Notes: a model not told the origin generated them from the sequence alone. Counted from the first letter of the stretch, positions 39,330-53,076 are shown. The stretch: 64,000 nucleotides of DNA from Betaproteobacteria bacterium (GCA_947453725.1 CANGHH010000003.1:300543-364542), one strand, 5' to 3'. Program-made: numbers and translations.

Positions 39330-40213
39330 ATGACCGAGCCCCGCCTGCACCACGTTTCCTGTCTGGACAGCCGCGGCCTGCACCGCATGGCTTACTGGGA
39401 GTGGGGCGACAGCCTCAACCCGCGGGTGCTGGTCTGCGCGCATGGCCTGTCGCGCCAGGGGCGCGACTTCGACACCCTGGCCCGCGACCTGTGCGCCGAC
39501 TACCGCGTGGTCTGCCCCGACATCGTCGGCCGCGGCCAGTCCGACTGGCTGACCGACCCCGCCGGCTACGGCGTGCCCGGCTACGTGGCCGACATGGTCA
39601 CGCTGCTGGCGCGGCTGGGCGTGGCGCAGGTCGACTGGGTGGGCACGTCGATGGGCGGCCTGATTGGGTTGAGCCTGGCCAGCCTGGCCGCTGCGGGGGG
39701 GGATCCAGGCCGCAACCCGGTGCGGCGCCTGGTGCTGAACGACATCGGCCCGACGCTGGACGCCGCCGGCCTGCAGCGCATAGCCAGTTACGTCGGGCAG
39801 TTGCCGCATTGGCGCGATCTGGACCAGGCCGCCGACGCGATGTGGGCCCTGTCCACGGGCTTTGGCCCGCACTCGCGCGATGAATGGCTGGGTCTGTCGC
39901 GGCCACAGGTCCGGCCCGACGGCGACGGCCTGAAGCCGCACTATGACCCGGGTATTGCGGTGCCCTTCCGCAGCGTGACGCCCGAACTGGCGGCGCTCGG
40001 CGAAGCGCTGCTGTGGCAGGCCTACGACCGCATCGCCTGTCCGACGCTGCTGCTGCGCGGCGCGGACTCCGACTTGCTGACGCCGGCCACGGCGCAGGCG
40101 ATGACCGAACGCGGCCCCAGGGCCACCTTGCGTGAATTCGCGGGCGTCGGTCATGCGCCCACGCTGATCGCGCCGGATCAGCGTGCCGCGGTGCGCGCTT
40201 TCCTGCTCCCGCC

Positions 40214-40217
<4 letters not shown>
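39330..40217 (+). CDS. Alpha/beta hydrolase
   Basis: A 295-residue alpha/beta-hydrolase. The nucleophile elbow is GTSMGG, the acid is probably Asp in LLRGADSD, and the catalytic His is in GVGHAPTL. The oxyanion region is CAHGLSRQGRDF. The substrate is unknown. ATG 39330 is used; GTG 39318 lies 12 bases upstream in frame. The stop overlaps the GTG of relA, so the two are coupled, an unusual pairing for relA. Confidence 0.82.
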
Positions 40218-42460
<2,243 letters not shown>

Positions 42461-42487
42461 GGCGGATGCCCGCTCAGCGAAACTTCG

Positions 42488-42495
42488 TATATAGT
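42488..42495 (+). promoter_or_regulatory. Possible -10 of the tRNA-Val gene
   Basis: TATATAGT lies 14-21 bases before the tRNA, between relA and the tRNA. It is the only AT-rich hexamer in the gap. No clear -35 element can be assigned, and its upstream part would fall close to the relA stop. Confidence 0.4.
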
Positions 42496-42508
42496 CAGAG
42501 GCTTCCCC

Positions 42509-42585
42509 AGGCGCGTAGCTCAGCTGGTTAGAGCACCACCTTGACATGGTGGGGGTCGATGGTTCGAGTCCATTCGCGCCTACCA
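42509..42585 (+). tRNA. tRNA-Val (anticodon GAC)
   Basis: A 77-base cloverleaf with encoded CCA. The acceptor strands are AGGCGCG and CGCGCCT. The D arm is GCTCAGCTGGTTAGAGC. The anticodon stem CCACC/GGTGG encloses loop TTGACAT with anticodon GAC (Val, reading GUC and GUU). The T arm GATGG/CCATT has loop TTCGAGT. The discriminator A precedes CCA at 42583-42585. Confidence 0.97.
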
Positions 42586-42594
42586 AACAGAGAT

Positions 42595-42628
42595 GCCCCG
42601 GTCTGCATGCGCAGGCCGGGGCTTTTTT
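42595..42628 (+). terminator. Intrinsic terminator of tRNA-Val
   Basis: GCCCCGG (42595-42601) pairs with CCGGGGC (42616-42622), with an inner CTGC/GCAG stem, and is followed by TTTTTT. It lies ten bases after the tRNA and also ends relA read-through. Confidence 0.9.
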
Positions 42629-42665
42629 CTTATCCGGACGCTGGCGGTGTGCCGGCTGGAAAAAA

Positions 42666-42693
42666 TTAAGTTCGACTTAAGCCCGACTTAAGC
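42666..42693 (+). promoter_or_regulatory. Three TTAAG repeats at 11-bp period (PmrA/QseB-like box)
   Basis: TTAAG occurs at 42667, 42678 and 42689, and the last two copies are full CTTAAG separated by exactly five bases (CCCGA); CGACTTAAG itself is repeated. This fits the published PmrA/QseB-type box, a YTTAAK-N5-YTTAAK direct repeat. It lies about 85 bases upstream of the DUF3365 sensor gene. The regulator is not identified in this window. Confidence 0.55.
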
Positions 42694-42776
42694 CTGCCCC
42701 GCGAACATTCGGCTGGAAAATCCGGCGCTGCCGGGGCGGTCGCTTCGGTCGGGCAGGTCATCGCACAAGGGAAAGA

Positions 42777-43529
42777 ATGAGCAGCTTCAAGCACTGGTCG
42801 GCGCGTCTTCTGTTTGGCCTTCTTGCGGTCGCGCCCGCACTGGGTCAGGCGGTGGAGCGCGAAGACGATGCGGTCATCGCGCGCAGCCTGACCGCGATGC
42901 TGCGCGCCGCTCGCACCGTGGTTTCGCGCAACCAGGCGCTGATCAACGACCCCGCCATCGGCGACAAGGGGCTGGGGGGCAAGAAGGTGCTCGCCGAGGC
43001 GCTGGTGATCTACAAGGAAACGACGCAGATCGACCCGAAGGGCATCGCTGCCGGATCGCGCCACGGGCGGCTGCTGCGCGCCCAGCAGGACGCGATCGTC
43101 GAGGTGATCGACGCGAATCAGTCGACGCTGAACCAACGCGGTGTGGCCTTCAAGGGCTTCATTCCGGCGACCGCTGCGCGGCTGATCAACGAGGCTTTTT
43201 CCCGCCGCGCGTCCGAGGACGCCGTCGTCAAGGTGACGGCGCCCGAGCAGCTGATCCGCAACCGCAAGTCGCGTCCCGACGACTGGGAAGCCAAGACCAT
43301 CCGCGACAAGTTGCTGGCGGCTGATTGGCCCAAGGGCCAGATGGTGTCCGACGCGACCTCGAGCCAGGGCCGCCAGGCTTTCCGATTTGCCTCGCCCGAG
43401 TATTACGCGCCGTCCTGCCTGAGCTGCCACGGCGGACCGAAGGGCCAGATCGACGTCACCGGCTACCCCAAGGAAGGCGCCAGCGAGGGTGACCTCGGCG
43501 GCGTCATCAGCGTCACCCTGTTCCGCTGA
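42777..43529 (+). CDS. Exported DUF3365 (Tll0287-like) heme sensor protein
   Basis: A 250-residue protein with a signal peptide (cleavage near GQA at about 25) and a DUF3365-type sensor fold. A single c-type heme motif CLSCHGG stands in the C-terminal quarter, after [10 protein letters not shown]. Relatives are redox or gas sensors that bind one heme. AAGGGAAAG precedes ATG 42777. The stop overlaps the ATG of the hybrid kinase by one base (TGATG), so it probably supplies a periplasmic signal to that kinase. It is the first gene of the signalling operon behind the TTAAG repeats. Confidence 0.82.
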   Translation: MSSFKHWSARLLFGLLAVAPALGQAVEREDDAVIARSLTAMLRAARTVVSRNQALINDPAIGDKGLGGKKVLAEALVIYKETTQIDPKGIAAGSRHGRLLRAQQDAIVEVIDANQSTLNQRGVAFKGFIPATAARLINEAFSRRASEDAVVKVTAPEQLIRNRKSRPDDWEAKTIRDKLLAADWPKGQMVSDATSSQGRQAFRFASPEYYAPSCLSCHGGPKGQIDVTGYPKEGASEGDLGGVISVTLFR

Positions 43530-45928
43530 TGACCGCAACGGCCGCAGCGGCTTCGGCCCCGCAGTCCTGGACCCGCCTGCTCGAGACGCTGAGCATCAAG
43601 GCCCGGGTCCTGCTGTTGTCGGGCATGCTGATGCTCGGGCTCATCGCCACCACGGCCTACCTGACGGTGACGATGGCGGGCAATGCCCAGCTGACCACCC
43701 GCAATGCCGAGTTGGCGCGGCAGATCGACCTGGCCAACGCCATCCGCAACACCTTTGGCGACTACCGCTACTGGCTCACCGATCTGGCGGTCAGCCTGTT
43801 GCGCCAGTCGGAGCTCAATTCGAACGCGGCCCACGATCGGCTGGCCAGCCAACTCGATGCGCTGGCGCCCGGCAAGCCTGAACTGATTGCCAAGCTCAAG
43901 GACGCGGTGGACGCTTTCGCCAAGTCCGGGGGGCAGGCGGTGGACGCCTACACCGACGACAAGCGGGTCATCGGCAACACCTTTTTTGCCGAGGCGCGCC
44001 AGCACGGCATGGTGATCGATGCCGAACTCGGTTCGCTGGTGGTCGTGCTCAGCGCCGAGGCCGCACGGACGCGCAACGAGATGGTGGCCACGACGGACCG
44101 CACCACGCGGGTGGCGCTGATGACGGTGACGCTGGCGGTCGCGCTGGGCGCGCTCGTGACCTGGCTGGTGCTGCGTTCGATCCTGGTGCCGCTGACCCGC
44201 GTCGTCGTGGCGATGAACGGCATCACCGCGGGCGAGCTGGACACGCCCATTCCACCGGCCGGCCCCGACGAGATCGGCACCATGGCCAGCACCTTGCAGC
44301 TGTTCCGTCTGAGCATCGTCGAGCGCGGGCGGCTGGCCCACGAGGGCGACCTGCAGCGCCAGCTGCTCGAGCGGCGGCAGATCGAACTCGAGGCGGCCAT
44401 GACGCAGGCCGAGGCCGCCAACCTCGCCAAGTCGTCCTTCCTGGCCAACATGAGCCACGAGCTGAGAACACCGCTCAACGCCATCATCGGCTACAGCGAA
44501 ATCCTGCAGGAGATGGCCGAGGACGACGCGCTCGACGACTACCAGCGGGACCTGGCCAAGATCCAGTCGGCCGGGCGCCACCTGCTGAACCTGATCAGCG
44601 ACATCCTCGACCTGTCGAAGATCGAGGCCGGCAAGATGGACCTCTACCTCGAGGACATCGACCTCACCGCCCTGGTTGAGGAGATCCAGGCCATCGTCAA
44701 GCCGCTGGTGGCCAAGAACGGCAACACGCTGCAGGTCGTCTGCCCGCCGCAGATCGGCAGACTTCACTCCGACCGCACCAAGCTCAAGCAGAACCTGCTC
44801 AACCTGCTGAGCAACGCCACCAAGTTCACCTCGGCAGGCGCGCTGACCCTGACGCTCGAGCGCGATGCCGCGCAGGCCGATGCCCCGGTGACCTTCACCG
44901 TGCAGGACACCGGCATCGGCATGACGCCCGAGCAACTGGACAAGCTGTTCGCGCCCTTCGCCCAGGCCGACGCCTCGACGACCAAGCGCTACGGCGGCAC
45001 CGGGCTGGGCCTGGCGATCACCCGGCACTTCTGTGAACTGCTGGGGGGCACGATCCGGGTCGACAGCAGCGCTGGCGTCGGCTCGACGTTCACGATGGTG
45101 CTGCCCAGCCGGCGCCCCGGTTTGGCCACGCCGCCGCCCCAGGCTGCAGCCGGCACGCCGGAATCCGGCAAGGCGCCGCTGGTGATGGTGGTCGACGACG
45201 ATCCGGCATCGCGCGAGCTGATGGCCATCACCTTGCGCAAGGAAGGCTGGCGCGTCGTCGAGGCCGACGGCGGTGAGGTGGCCCTCGAGCGGGCCCGCAC
45301 GCTGCGGCCGGCCGCGATCACGCTCGACATCATGATGCCGCGGATGGACGGCTGGTCGGTGCTGACCGCGCTGAAGTCCGACCCCGAGCTGGCTGCGATC
45401 CCGGTGATCGTGGTCACGATGTCGGCCGACCGCGGCTTCGCGCTGTCGCTGGGTGCGAGTGACTTCATGACCAAGCCGGTCGACCGCTGGCGGCTGGGGA
45501 CGGTGCTGAACCACCTGCTCGACGCGGCGGCCACCATCCTGATCGTCGATGACGACCCGCAAAGCCGAGAACTGGTCGCGCGCCAGATGGGCCCGCTCAA
45601 CATCGAGGCCTTCGAGGCCCACGACGGCCGCCAGGCCATCGCGTGGCTGGCCAGCCACGAGCCGCCGTCGCTGATCCTGCTCGACCTGATGATGCCGGAG
45701 ATGGACGGCTTCATGCTGCTCGAGCACCTGCGCCAGCACCCCACCTGGCAGCACATTCCGGTGGTGGTCGTGACGGCCCAGGACCTGTCGGCGCAGGAGC
45801 GTGACTGGCTGGGTGAGCATGCGCGCGCGGTGATCGCGAAGGGGTCGGGCAGCACGCGCGATCTGGTCAGCGAAGTTCGACAGGCCTTGCGCGAGCGGCC
45901 GGCCGTCGCGTCCGACTACGTCATCTGA
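43529..45928 (+). CDS. Hybrid sensor histidine kinase with two C-terminal receivers
   Basis: A 799-residue inner-membrane kinase. Order: TM1 (about 25-48), periplasmic helical domain (to about 190), TM2, HAMP ([20 protein letters not shown]), a coiled coil and HisKA with [18 protein letters not shown] (His near 310). HATPase follows ([27 protein letters not shown]). Receiver 1 has [10 protein letters not shown], Asp in [12 protein letters not shown] and Lys in FMTKPVD. Receiver 2 has [10 protein letters not shown] and [12 protein letters not shown]. No HPt domain is present, so phosphate must pass to another protein; a lone receiver and a lone dimerisation domain follow. Confidence 0.93.
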   Translation: MTATAAAASAPQSWTRLLETLSIKARVLLLSGMLMLGLIATTAYLTVTMAGNAQLTTRNAELARQIDLANAIRNTFGDYRYWLTDLAVSLLRQSELNSNAAHDRLASQLDALAPGKPELIAKLKDAVDAFAKSGGQAVDAYTDDKRVIGNTFFAEARQHGMVIDAELGSLVVVLSAEAARTRNEMVATTDRTTRVALMTVTLAVALGALVTWLVLRSILVPLTRVVVAMNGITAGELDTPIPPAGPDEIGTMASTLQLFRLSIVERGRLAHEGDLQRQLLERRQIELEAAMTQAEAANLAKSSFLANMSHELRTPLNAIIGYSEILQEMAEDDALDDYQRDLAKIQSAGRHLLNLISDILDLSKIEAGKMDLYLEDIDLTALVEEIQAIVKPLVAKNGNTLQVVCPPQIGRLHSDRTKLKQNLLNLLSNATKFTSAGALTLTLERDAAQADAPVTFTVQDTGIGMTPEQLDKLFAPFAQADASTTKRYGGTGLGLAITRHFCELLGGTIRVDSSAGVGSTFTMVLPSRRPGLATPPPQAAAGTPESGKAPLVMVVDDDPASRELMAITLRKEGWRVVEADGGEVALERARTLRPAAITLDIMMPRMDGWSVLTALKSDPELAAIPVIVVTMSADRGFALSLGASDFMTKPVDRWRLGTVLNHLLDAAATILIVDDDPQSRELVARQMGPLNIEAFEAHDGRQAIAWLASHEPPSLILLDLMMPEMDGFMLLEHLRQHPTWQHIPVVVVTAQDLSAQERDWLGEHARAVIAKGSGSTRDLVSEVRQALRERPAVASDYVI

Positions 45929-45967
45929 CGCCGCATCGGCGCGTCATTCTTCAAGGGTACGGGACAC

Positions 45968-46339
45968 GTGAAACTGCTGCTGGTCGAAGACAACGAGATG
46001 AACCGCGACATGCTGTCGCGGCGGCTGCTGCGGCGCGGCTACGCGGTCGTGATCGCGGTCGATGGCGGCGAGGGCGTCGAGATGGCCACTTCGGCGCAGC
46101 CCGACCTGATCCTGATGGACATGAGCCTGCCGGTGATCGACGGCTGGGAGGCCACCCGGCGCATCAAGGCGGCCCCGGCCACCGCGCACATTCCGGTGAT
46201 CGGGCTGACCGCGCACGCGATGGCGGGCGACCGCGAGAAGGCGATGGCCGCCGGCTGCGACGACTACGACACCAAGCCGATCGAGCTCGAGCGACTGATC
46301 GGCAAGATCGAGACGTTGATGCCCGCGCGGCCCACCTGA
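45968..46339 (+). CDS. Stand-alone receiver (CheY/DivK-like) protein
   Basis: A 123-residue receiver without output domain: acidic pocket VEDNE, Asp51 in LILMDMSLPVIDGW, Thr in GLTAHAM and Lys in YDTKPIE. It closely matches single-domain regulators downstream of hybrid kinases. Translation starts at GTG 45968, 39 bases after the kinase. It may shuttle phosphate between the hybrid kinase and later proteins. Confidence 0.92.
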   Translation: MKLLLVEDNEMNRDMLSRRLLRRGYAVVIAVDGGEGVEMATSAQPDLILMDMSLPVIDGWEATRRIKAAPATAHIPVIGLTAHAMAGDREKAMAAGCDDYDTKPIELERLIGKIETLMPARPT

Positions 46340-46357
46340 GGCGCCCCGGAGCAGCCG

Positions 46358-46785
46358 ATGAGCGACTCCCTGGCGAGCCTGACGGCGGCGCTGTGCCGCG
46401 CCCTGGACGCGCCGGCCGCGGCGATGGGCGAGCTCGTCGACGCGCTGGTCGCCAGGGCCGCCGCCGCCGGGCTGGCCGATGCGGGTGCCGCCGGTGCCGA
46501 CCTCGAACGCATCCGCACGGCCTGCCTGCGGCTGCGGCGGCTGGTCGAGCCCGGTGCTGATGCGCCGCAGCTGGCGAGCGGCGCATCCGAGCTGGAGCGG
46601 GACTTCCTGGCCCATTGGCGTCATGAGCTGCGCACCCCGCTGAACGCGGTCATGGGTTACGGCGACATGCTCGTCGACGACTGGCGCGAAGAGGCGCAGG
46701 ACGCGCTGGCCAACGAATTGCAGTGCGTGCTGGACACCGCCGGTGCCATGCTGGCGCTGATCGATGCGGCGCCTCTGGGCGCGTG

Positions 46786-46786
<1 letters not shown>
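46358..46786 (+). CDS. Protein with a lone HisKA dimerisation/phosphoacceptor domain
   Basis: A 142-residue protein. Residues 1-75 are an Ala-rich helical region. Residues 80-125 form a HisKA-type segment with [20 protein letters not shown], phosphoacceptor His89 included. It ends there: no HATPase domain is present in this frame or downstream. It cannot phosphorylate itself and may act as a phosphotransfer or docking partner, in the way an HPt would. It lies between a lone receiver and a receiver-PP2C protein. Confidence 0.75.
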
Positions 46787-48005
<1,219 letters not shown>

Positions 48006-48009
<4 letters not shown>

Positions 48010-49709
48010 AGAAGCCGCCGAGCCTCGTGTACGGCAGCGACGAGACGCCGCCGACCGCCATCACCGTCATCAGCGCCTTCCAGCACGTCGCCGTGATGGC
48101 GATGTTCCTGATCTACCCGCTGATCGTGGCCCGCGCCGCGGGTGCGCCGCCGGCCGAGATCGTCAACGTCCTGCGCCTGAGCATGCTGGCGCTGGCGGTG
48201 GCGGTGCTGCTGCAGGCGCTGGCGCGCGGGCCTGTCGGCAGCCGCTTTCTGGCGCCCTCGATCTTCACCGGCGTCTACCTCGCACCCTCGCTGCTGGCGG
48301 CCCAGCAGGGCGGGCTGCCGCTGGTCTGGGGGATGACGATCTTTGCTGGTCTGGTCGAGATCGGCCTGTCGCGGGTGTGGTCGCGGCTGCGCGCCTTCGT
48401 CCCGCCCGAGACTGCGGGCATGGTGGTCTTCCTGGTCGGCGTGATCATCGGCCTGGCCTCGCTGCGCGTGCTGCTCGGCGAGGGCCATGACGGCATGGTG
48501 GCGGGGGGCGACGCGCTGATCGCTGGCGCGAGCCTGGCCACGATGATCGGCCTGAACATCTGGAACAAGGGGCGGCTGCGGCTGTTCTGCATCCTGGCCG
48601 GCATGGCGGTGGGTTACGCCCTGTCGGGCCTGACCGGCCACATCAGCGCGGCATCGGTGGACGGTGTGCTGGCCCAGCCGCTGCTGGCGCTGCCCTCGGT
48701 GTCGCACCTGGCCTGGGCCTTCGACTGGTCGCTGGTGATCCCCTTCGCGGTCAGCGGGCTGGCCGCCGCCATGAGTGCCACCGCGGTCGTCACCACCTAC
48801 CAGCGCCTCAACGATGCCGACTGGGTGCGGCCCGAGCCACGCTCGATCGCCGGCGGCATCTTCGGCGACGGTATCGCCGCCGTGGTTGCCGGCCTGCTCG
48901 GCACGCACGGCCTGACGATCTCCACCGCCAACGTCGGCCTGGTCGCTGCCACTGGCGTGGCCAGCCGGCGGATCGCCTTCGTGATCGCGGCGATCCTGGT
49001 GCTGGGCGCCTTCCAGCCGACCCTGGTCGGCGTGCTGACGATCATGCCGCCGCCGGTGATGACGGCAGCGCTGCTGTTCACGGCGGTCTTCATCATGATC
49101 GGCGGTATCCAGATCATGTCGGCCCGCGTGCTCGACCCACGCCGCACCCTGGTCATCGGCGCCGGGATGCTGTCGTTCTTCGCTGTCTCGGTGTTTCCGA
49201 GGGCCTTCGCCGGCGTTCCGCACTGGGCCCAGCCGCTGACCAGTTCGCCACTGGTGCTGGCGACGTTGGTCGCGCTGTCGCTGAACGGTCTGTTCCGCAT
49301 CGGCATCCGGCGTCGTGTGGCCATGACCATCGAGCCTGGCGCGCTGGCGCTGGACGAGGTCGAGCGCTTCATCGAGCGCGCCGCCGGCGGTTGGGGCGCA
49401 CGGCGCGATGTCGCCACGCGGGTCGAGTGGGCGGTGCAGCAGGCGCTGGAGGCGCTGATCCACCACGCCGAGGTGCGGGGCGCCATCGGACTCGAGCTCA
49501 GCTTCGACGAGTTCGACATCGATGCCCGGCTGGTCTACGCGGGTCAGGCACTGGAGGTGCCCGACCGGGCACCGTCGCACGACGACCTGCTCGATGGCGA
49601 GGACGGCCTGCGTCGGATGGCCGCTTACCTGGTGGGCCGGCAGGCCGACCGCGCGCACAGCGTGACCGCGCAGGGCGTGACCACCCTCCACCTGCATTTC
49701 AAGCACTGA
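48006..49709 (+). CDS. NCS2-type permease fused to a C-terminal HATPase-like domain
   Basis: A 567-residue protein. Residues 1-430 are a nucleobase:cation symporter-2 (uracil/xanthine permease) with the AFQHVAVM helix, FLAPSIFTGVY, PETAGMVVFLVG and the TM10 motif ISTANVGLVAATGVASR. The last ~125 residues leave the membrane. They resemble anti-sigma HATPases: an N-box-like helix ALEALIHHA, a strand region LVYAGQALEVPDRA in the G1 place, and GEDGLRRMAAYLVG in the G2 place. Key Asn and Asp residues look altered, so it may bind a partner without kinase activity. ATGA overlap with the PP2C gene ties it to the signalling operon. Confidence 0.78.
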
Positions 49710-49721
49710 GGGCCGCGGGCG

Positions 49722-51293
49722 TCAGAGGCGGCGTAACAGCCAGATGATCCGCTCGAAGGTCAAGGTCGCCGACAGCAGCGACTCACGGCCGCCGATGCTC
49801 GCGCTGTCGCCGAGCAGTTCTTCGCGCACCCGCTCCATCAGCGCGCTTCGCTCCTCGGTGAGCATGAAAAGCATTTCGGTGGCGTCCGCTGAATCGTCCG
49901 CCGCGGTGTCGGCGGCCACCATCAGGATGGCGTGCAGTCCCTCGACCATGTGCGCGGCAAACGCCGGCCTTTCAGCCGCTGGCACGTCGATGAGCTCCGC
50001 TGAAAACTGGTGCAGGGCGGCTTGCAGCGGGCGCAGTGTTTGCAGCCGGCTTCGCGCGGCGAACACCCGGTCGATGTCGGCCATGCCGGGGTTGGCCCGC
50101 ACGGTGGCACTCAGGAAGCGGTCCATCTCTTCGGCGATCGCTTCACTGGCTGCCGCACGCAGCTTCAGCGGCGCGGCCTGTGGCGAGCGTTCACCTTCGG
50201 GACGCAGGTCTTCGAGAAAGTCGGGCAGCAGGCTGACCAGCCGGCGGCGTTCGAGTTCCACCAGCGACAGCGCGGTGGCCGGGTCGCCTGTGGCTTCCTC
50301 GAACAGGTAGTGCGGCTTCATCAGCACTTCCTCCTGCGAGGGCGGGGCCATCTTGAGGGCCATGGCCAGCAGCCGCCGCGCGCTGATCTGGCTGATCAGC
50401 ACCAGGACCACCTGAAACAGCACATAGGCCACCGCGCACTGCGTCGCGGGGGCGGTGGACACCCGGCGCAACAGCGCCAGCACGAGCGGCAAGCCGGCGA
50501 CCTGCTCGACAAAGAACAGCGGCAGCAACACCAGCGCCGTCATCGCCCGCAAGACGGCCTGGCACAGGGACAACTGCCGCGAAGTGCCCTCCATGCCCGA
50601 GGCCAGCAGCAGGACGGCAAAGCCCGAGCCCACGCTGGCGCCGTAGATCATCAGCACGGTCTGGTCCAGGCTGAGCAGGCCCTCGTGAACGAGCGGCAGC
50701 GCCAGCACCGTGACGATGGACGACGACTGCACCGCTACCGCGATGACGAAACCCGCGACCAGCGCGATGGCCACGCCCGAGCCCGAGAACTCGACGAACT
50801 CGCGCATCCAGGGTTCGCTGCTGAGCGCGGCGATGCTGCCCTTGAGCATCGTCAGGCCGAACAGCAGCAGGCCCAGACCGAGCAAGGCGAACACCACGTG
50901 CCGGTAGCGGTCTGAATGCTCGAGGCCGAGGAAGAACGACAGACCGACGATGCCCAGCAGCAGCAGCACCATCGAGTGGATGTTGACCGCCGCAAGCAGC
51001 ACCAGCGCCGAGGTCCCGACGTTGGCCCACGACAGCATCGGCAACGCGCGCGCCATCGTCAACGCGCCGCCTGCAACCAGGCCCGCCGTCACGAAGGTGA
51101 CCGCGCCGGTGGATTGGGTCAGGGCGCCGAACATCAGGCCCGCCGACTGCGGCGCCATCCGGCGCCCCAGGCTGCGAACCATGAAGGCGTGAAAGCTGCC
51201 GCCGCCCAACTGCCGAACATGCGTGCTGATCATGCGCATGCCGACGAAGAACAGCCCCAGTCCCGCCCAGGCCGTGACCCCCAGATCGTTCAT
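49722..51293 (-). CDS. Na+/phosphate cotransporter family protein with PhoU-like tail
   Basis: A 523-residue Na/Pi-cotransporter II family protein. The paired signatures ALTQSTGAVTFVT and AVQSSSIVTVLA are the QSSS-type substrate/Na+ repeats. About ten membrane segments occupy residues 1-310. The remaining ~210 residues are helical and PhoU-like (AEEMDRFLSATVRANPG, LTEERSALMERVREELLG). Such tails are thought to gate the transporter. The ATG overlaps the stop of the upstream membrane sensor. It converges on the NCS2 gene with 12 bases between. Confidence 0.88.
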   Translation of the reverse strand: MNDLGVTAWAGLGLFFVGMRMISTHVRQLGGGSFHAFMVRSLGRRMAPQSAGLMFGALTQSTGAVTFVTAGLVAGGALTMARALPMLSWANVGTSALVLLAAVNIHSMVLLLLGIVGLSFFLGLEHSDRYRHVVFALLGLGLLLFGLTMLKGSIAALSSEPWMREFVEFSGSGVAIALVAGFVIAVAVQSSSIVTVLALPLVHEGLLSLDQTVLMIYGASVGSGFAVLLLASGMEGTSRQLSLCQAVLRAMTALVLLPLFFVEQVAGLPLVLALLRRVSTAPATQCAVAYVLFQVVLVLISQISARRLLAMALKMAPPSQEEVLMKPHYLFEEATGDPATALSLVELERRRLVSLLPDFLEDLRPEGERSPQAAPLKLRAAASEAIAEEMDRFLSATVRANPGMADIDRVFAARSRLQTLRPLQAALHQFSAELIDVPAAERPAFAAHMVEGLHAILMVAADTAADDSADATEMLFMLTEERSALMERVREELLGDSASIGGRESLLSATLTFERIIWLLRRL

Positions 51294-52033
51294 CGCGCGA
51301 GCGCCGGGTGCCCGAGGATGCGCCAGACCATGGTTGCCACCATCGCGAGCGCAAAGACGATGGCCGACCAGACGAAGCGCGTGAGGGTTTCAAAGCGCGA
51401 GGCACCCTCCGCCTGCGACAGGCGCAAGGTCGCGTCAACGGCCTTGAGGAGCGCGAAAGGAATCGACTCCAGGCGTTCACTGACCGCTCTGTCGGCGCCG
51501 CGAAGCAACTGATCGGCCAGCCCAGGGTCCCAGCCGCCCTTGACGGCGCTGGCCGAAGCCGCTGCGAGGGCGCCTTCATACGCGGCGTTGAGCACCCGCA
51601 GTTCAGCCAGCATGCCGGGAACATCGACCGCATCGGCCAGCTTGAAGGGCACGCCCTTGGCCGCGGTGTCGCTGGCGAGCTTCAGACGGTCCACCCGGGC
51701 CGGCAGCGACTCGAGCATGTCGGTGGTCTTCTTGCCTTGCGCACGGAAGGCGGCGGCGTAGCGGTCGCGGCTTTCGATGTCGTGGCCGCGCAGCAGGACG
51801 TTCTTCCACTCCTGCACCTGGACCTTGAAGTTCGCATGGATAGCGCGCGCATCGTCGACCGCAAGGGACGCCTCGGTCAGCGTCTTCTCGGTGCGCAGAT
51901 GGAATTCGCTCAGCGACCAGGCAGCAAACAGGCCGGCCACCCCGGTCGTCAGAACCATCAGCAGCATCAGGCTCGCCAGGCTCATCAGGGACCGGCGCAG
52001 GCCGATGAGTTCGGACGCATTGAGTTTCGACAT
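51290..52033 (-). CDS. Membrane protein with helical-bundle periplasmic sensor and no output domain
   Basis: A 247-residue protein with TM1 (about 17-40), a periplasmic region of some 175 residues with long helices, and TM2 (about 222-240). It ends ten residues after TM2. The periplasmic part (EFHLRTEKTLTEASLAVDDA, FKVQVQEWKNVLLRGHD, YAAAFRAQGKKTTDMLESL) looks like the 4HB ligand-binding region of chemoreceptors and kinases. HAMP, methyl-accepting and kinase domains are absent. It may sense a solute for the co-transcribed Na/Pi transporter, with which it overlaps by four bases. Confidence 0.75.
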   Translation of the reverse strand: MSKLNASELIGLRRSLMSLASLMLLMVLTTGVAGLFAAWSLSEFHLRTEKTLTEASLAVDDARAIHANFKVQVQEWKNVLLRGHDIESRDRYAAAFRAQGKKTTDMLESLPARVDRLKLASDTAAKGVPFKLADAVDVPGMLAELRVLNAAYEGALAAASASAVKGGWDPGLADQLLRGADRAVSERLESIPFALLKAVDATLRLSQAEGASRFETLTRFVWSAIVFALAMVATMVWRILGHPALAR

Positions 52034-52113
52034 GGGTGATGGGGGCGCAAGACCGGCAAGACCGGCAAGTCAAAGGACAGCTGAAGCGCAAGCGCCCAGC
52101 CGTCCGCGAAGCG

Positions 52114-53076
52114 CTACAAAGTTCTCAGCAGGCTCGATCCGAAGTTCGTGACGTCGAAAGCGTGCAGCCCGAATTCATCGGAGAGATCAGCGCACACCTG
52201 GATGCCGCGAACGCTGTTGCCGCGCTCATCCAGCCGTGGTGAGTAGACGGCCACGGCCATCTGGCGGTTGACCACTGCCATCAGGCCGCCGGCCACGCCA
52301 CTCTTGGCGGGCACCCCGACGCGGAAAGCCCACTCGCCGGCGTAGTCGTACATGCCGCAGGTGAACATCGCCGCCAGCGCGTCTCGCACGCAGATCGGGT
52401 CGAAGACCTCGGCGTGCGTCTGCGGGTTCTCGCCGACATTGGCCAGGGTGGCGCCGATCGCGGCGAGGTCGCGACAGGTGACGAGCACCGAGCATTGCGA
52501 AAAGTATTGGTGCAGGGTGTGATCGACCTGCTCGTCGATGACGTCGAAATTGCGCAGCAGGTAGGCAATCGCCCGGTTGCGGTTGCCGGTCGAGGACTCG
52601 GACGCAAAGACCTTGTCGTCGACCCGCAAGGGCCGGCCGGCCGCCCGGCTCAGGCGCTCCACGAAAGCCGCGACGCCGGCCTCGGGCGAGCCTCCCTTGA
52701 TCAAGGAGGCGGTGGCGATCGCGCCGGCGTTGACCATCGGGTTGAACGGGCGACGGGTCTTCGGGCACAGTTCCACCGCATTGAAGGCGTCACCGCTGGG
52801 CTCGACGCCGACATGCGACAGGGTCTTGTCGCGGCCGTGCTGCTCGAGCGCCATCAAGAAAGCCAGCGGCTTGCAGATGGACTGGATGGTGAATTCCTGG
52901 TCGACGTCACCGACCGAGAAAGCCTGGCCGTCAGCGGTGACCATGCTGATGCCGAAATGGTCGGGGTTGGCCTTGCCCAGTTCCGGGATGTAGGTCGCGA
53001 CCGTCCCGGCATCGTTGGAACGGTGCTTCTCGTGGAGTTGCGTGAGAAAGCGCGCGAGCTCGGAAATATTGATCAT
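52114..53076 (-). CDS. glsA: Glutaminase A
   Basis: A 320-residue serine-dependent glutaminase of the GlsA family that hydrolyses glutamine to glutamate and ammonia. The catalytic Ser66-x-x-Lys69 is in IQSICKP. Other conserved blocks are FNPMVNAGAIAT, SNSSG-region counterpart SESSTGNRNRAIAYLL, TCGMYDYAGEW and PAKSGVAGGLMAV. It lies 60 bases downstream of a STAS gene; in many bacteria the STAS domain is fused to glutaminase. GlsA can support acid resistance, though the role here is unknown. Confidence 0.95.
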   Translation of the reverse strand: MINISELARFLTQLHEKHRSNDAGTVATYIPELGKANPDHFGISMVTADGQAFSVGDVDQEFTIQSICKPLAFLMALEQHGRDKTLSHVGVEPSGDAFNAVELCPKTRRPFNPMVNAGAIATASLIKGGSPEAGVAAFVERLSRAAGRPLRVDDKVFASESSTGNRNRAIAYLLRNFDVIDEQVDHTLHQYFSQCSVLVTCRDLAAIGATLANVGENPQTHAEVFDPICVRDALAAMFTCGMYDYAGEWAFRVGVPAKSGVAGGLMAVVNRQMAVAVYSPRLDERGNSVRGIQVCADLSDEFGLHAFDVTNFGSSLLRTL

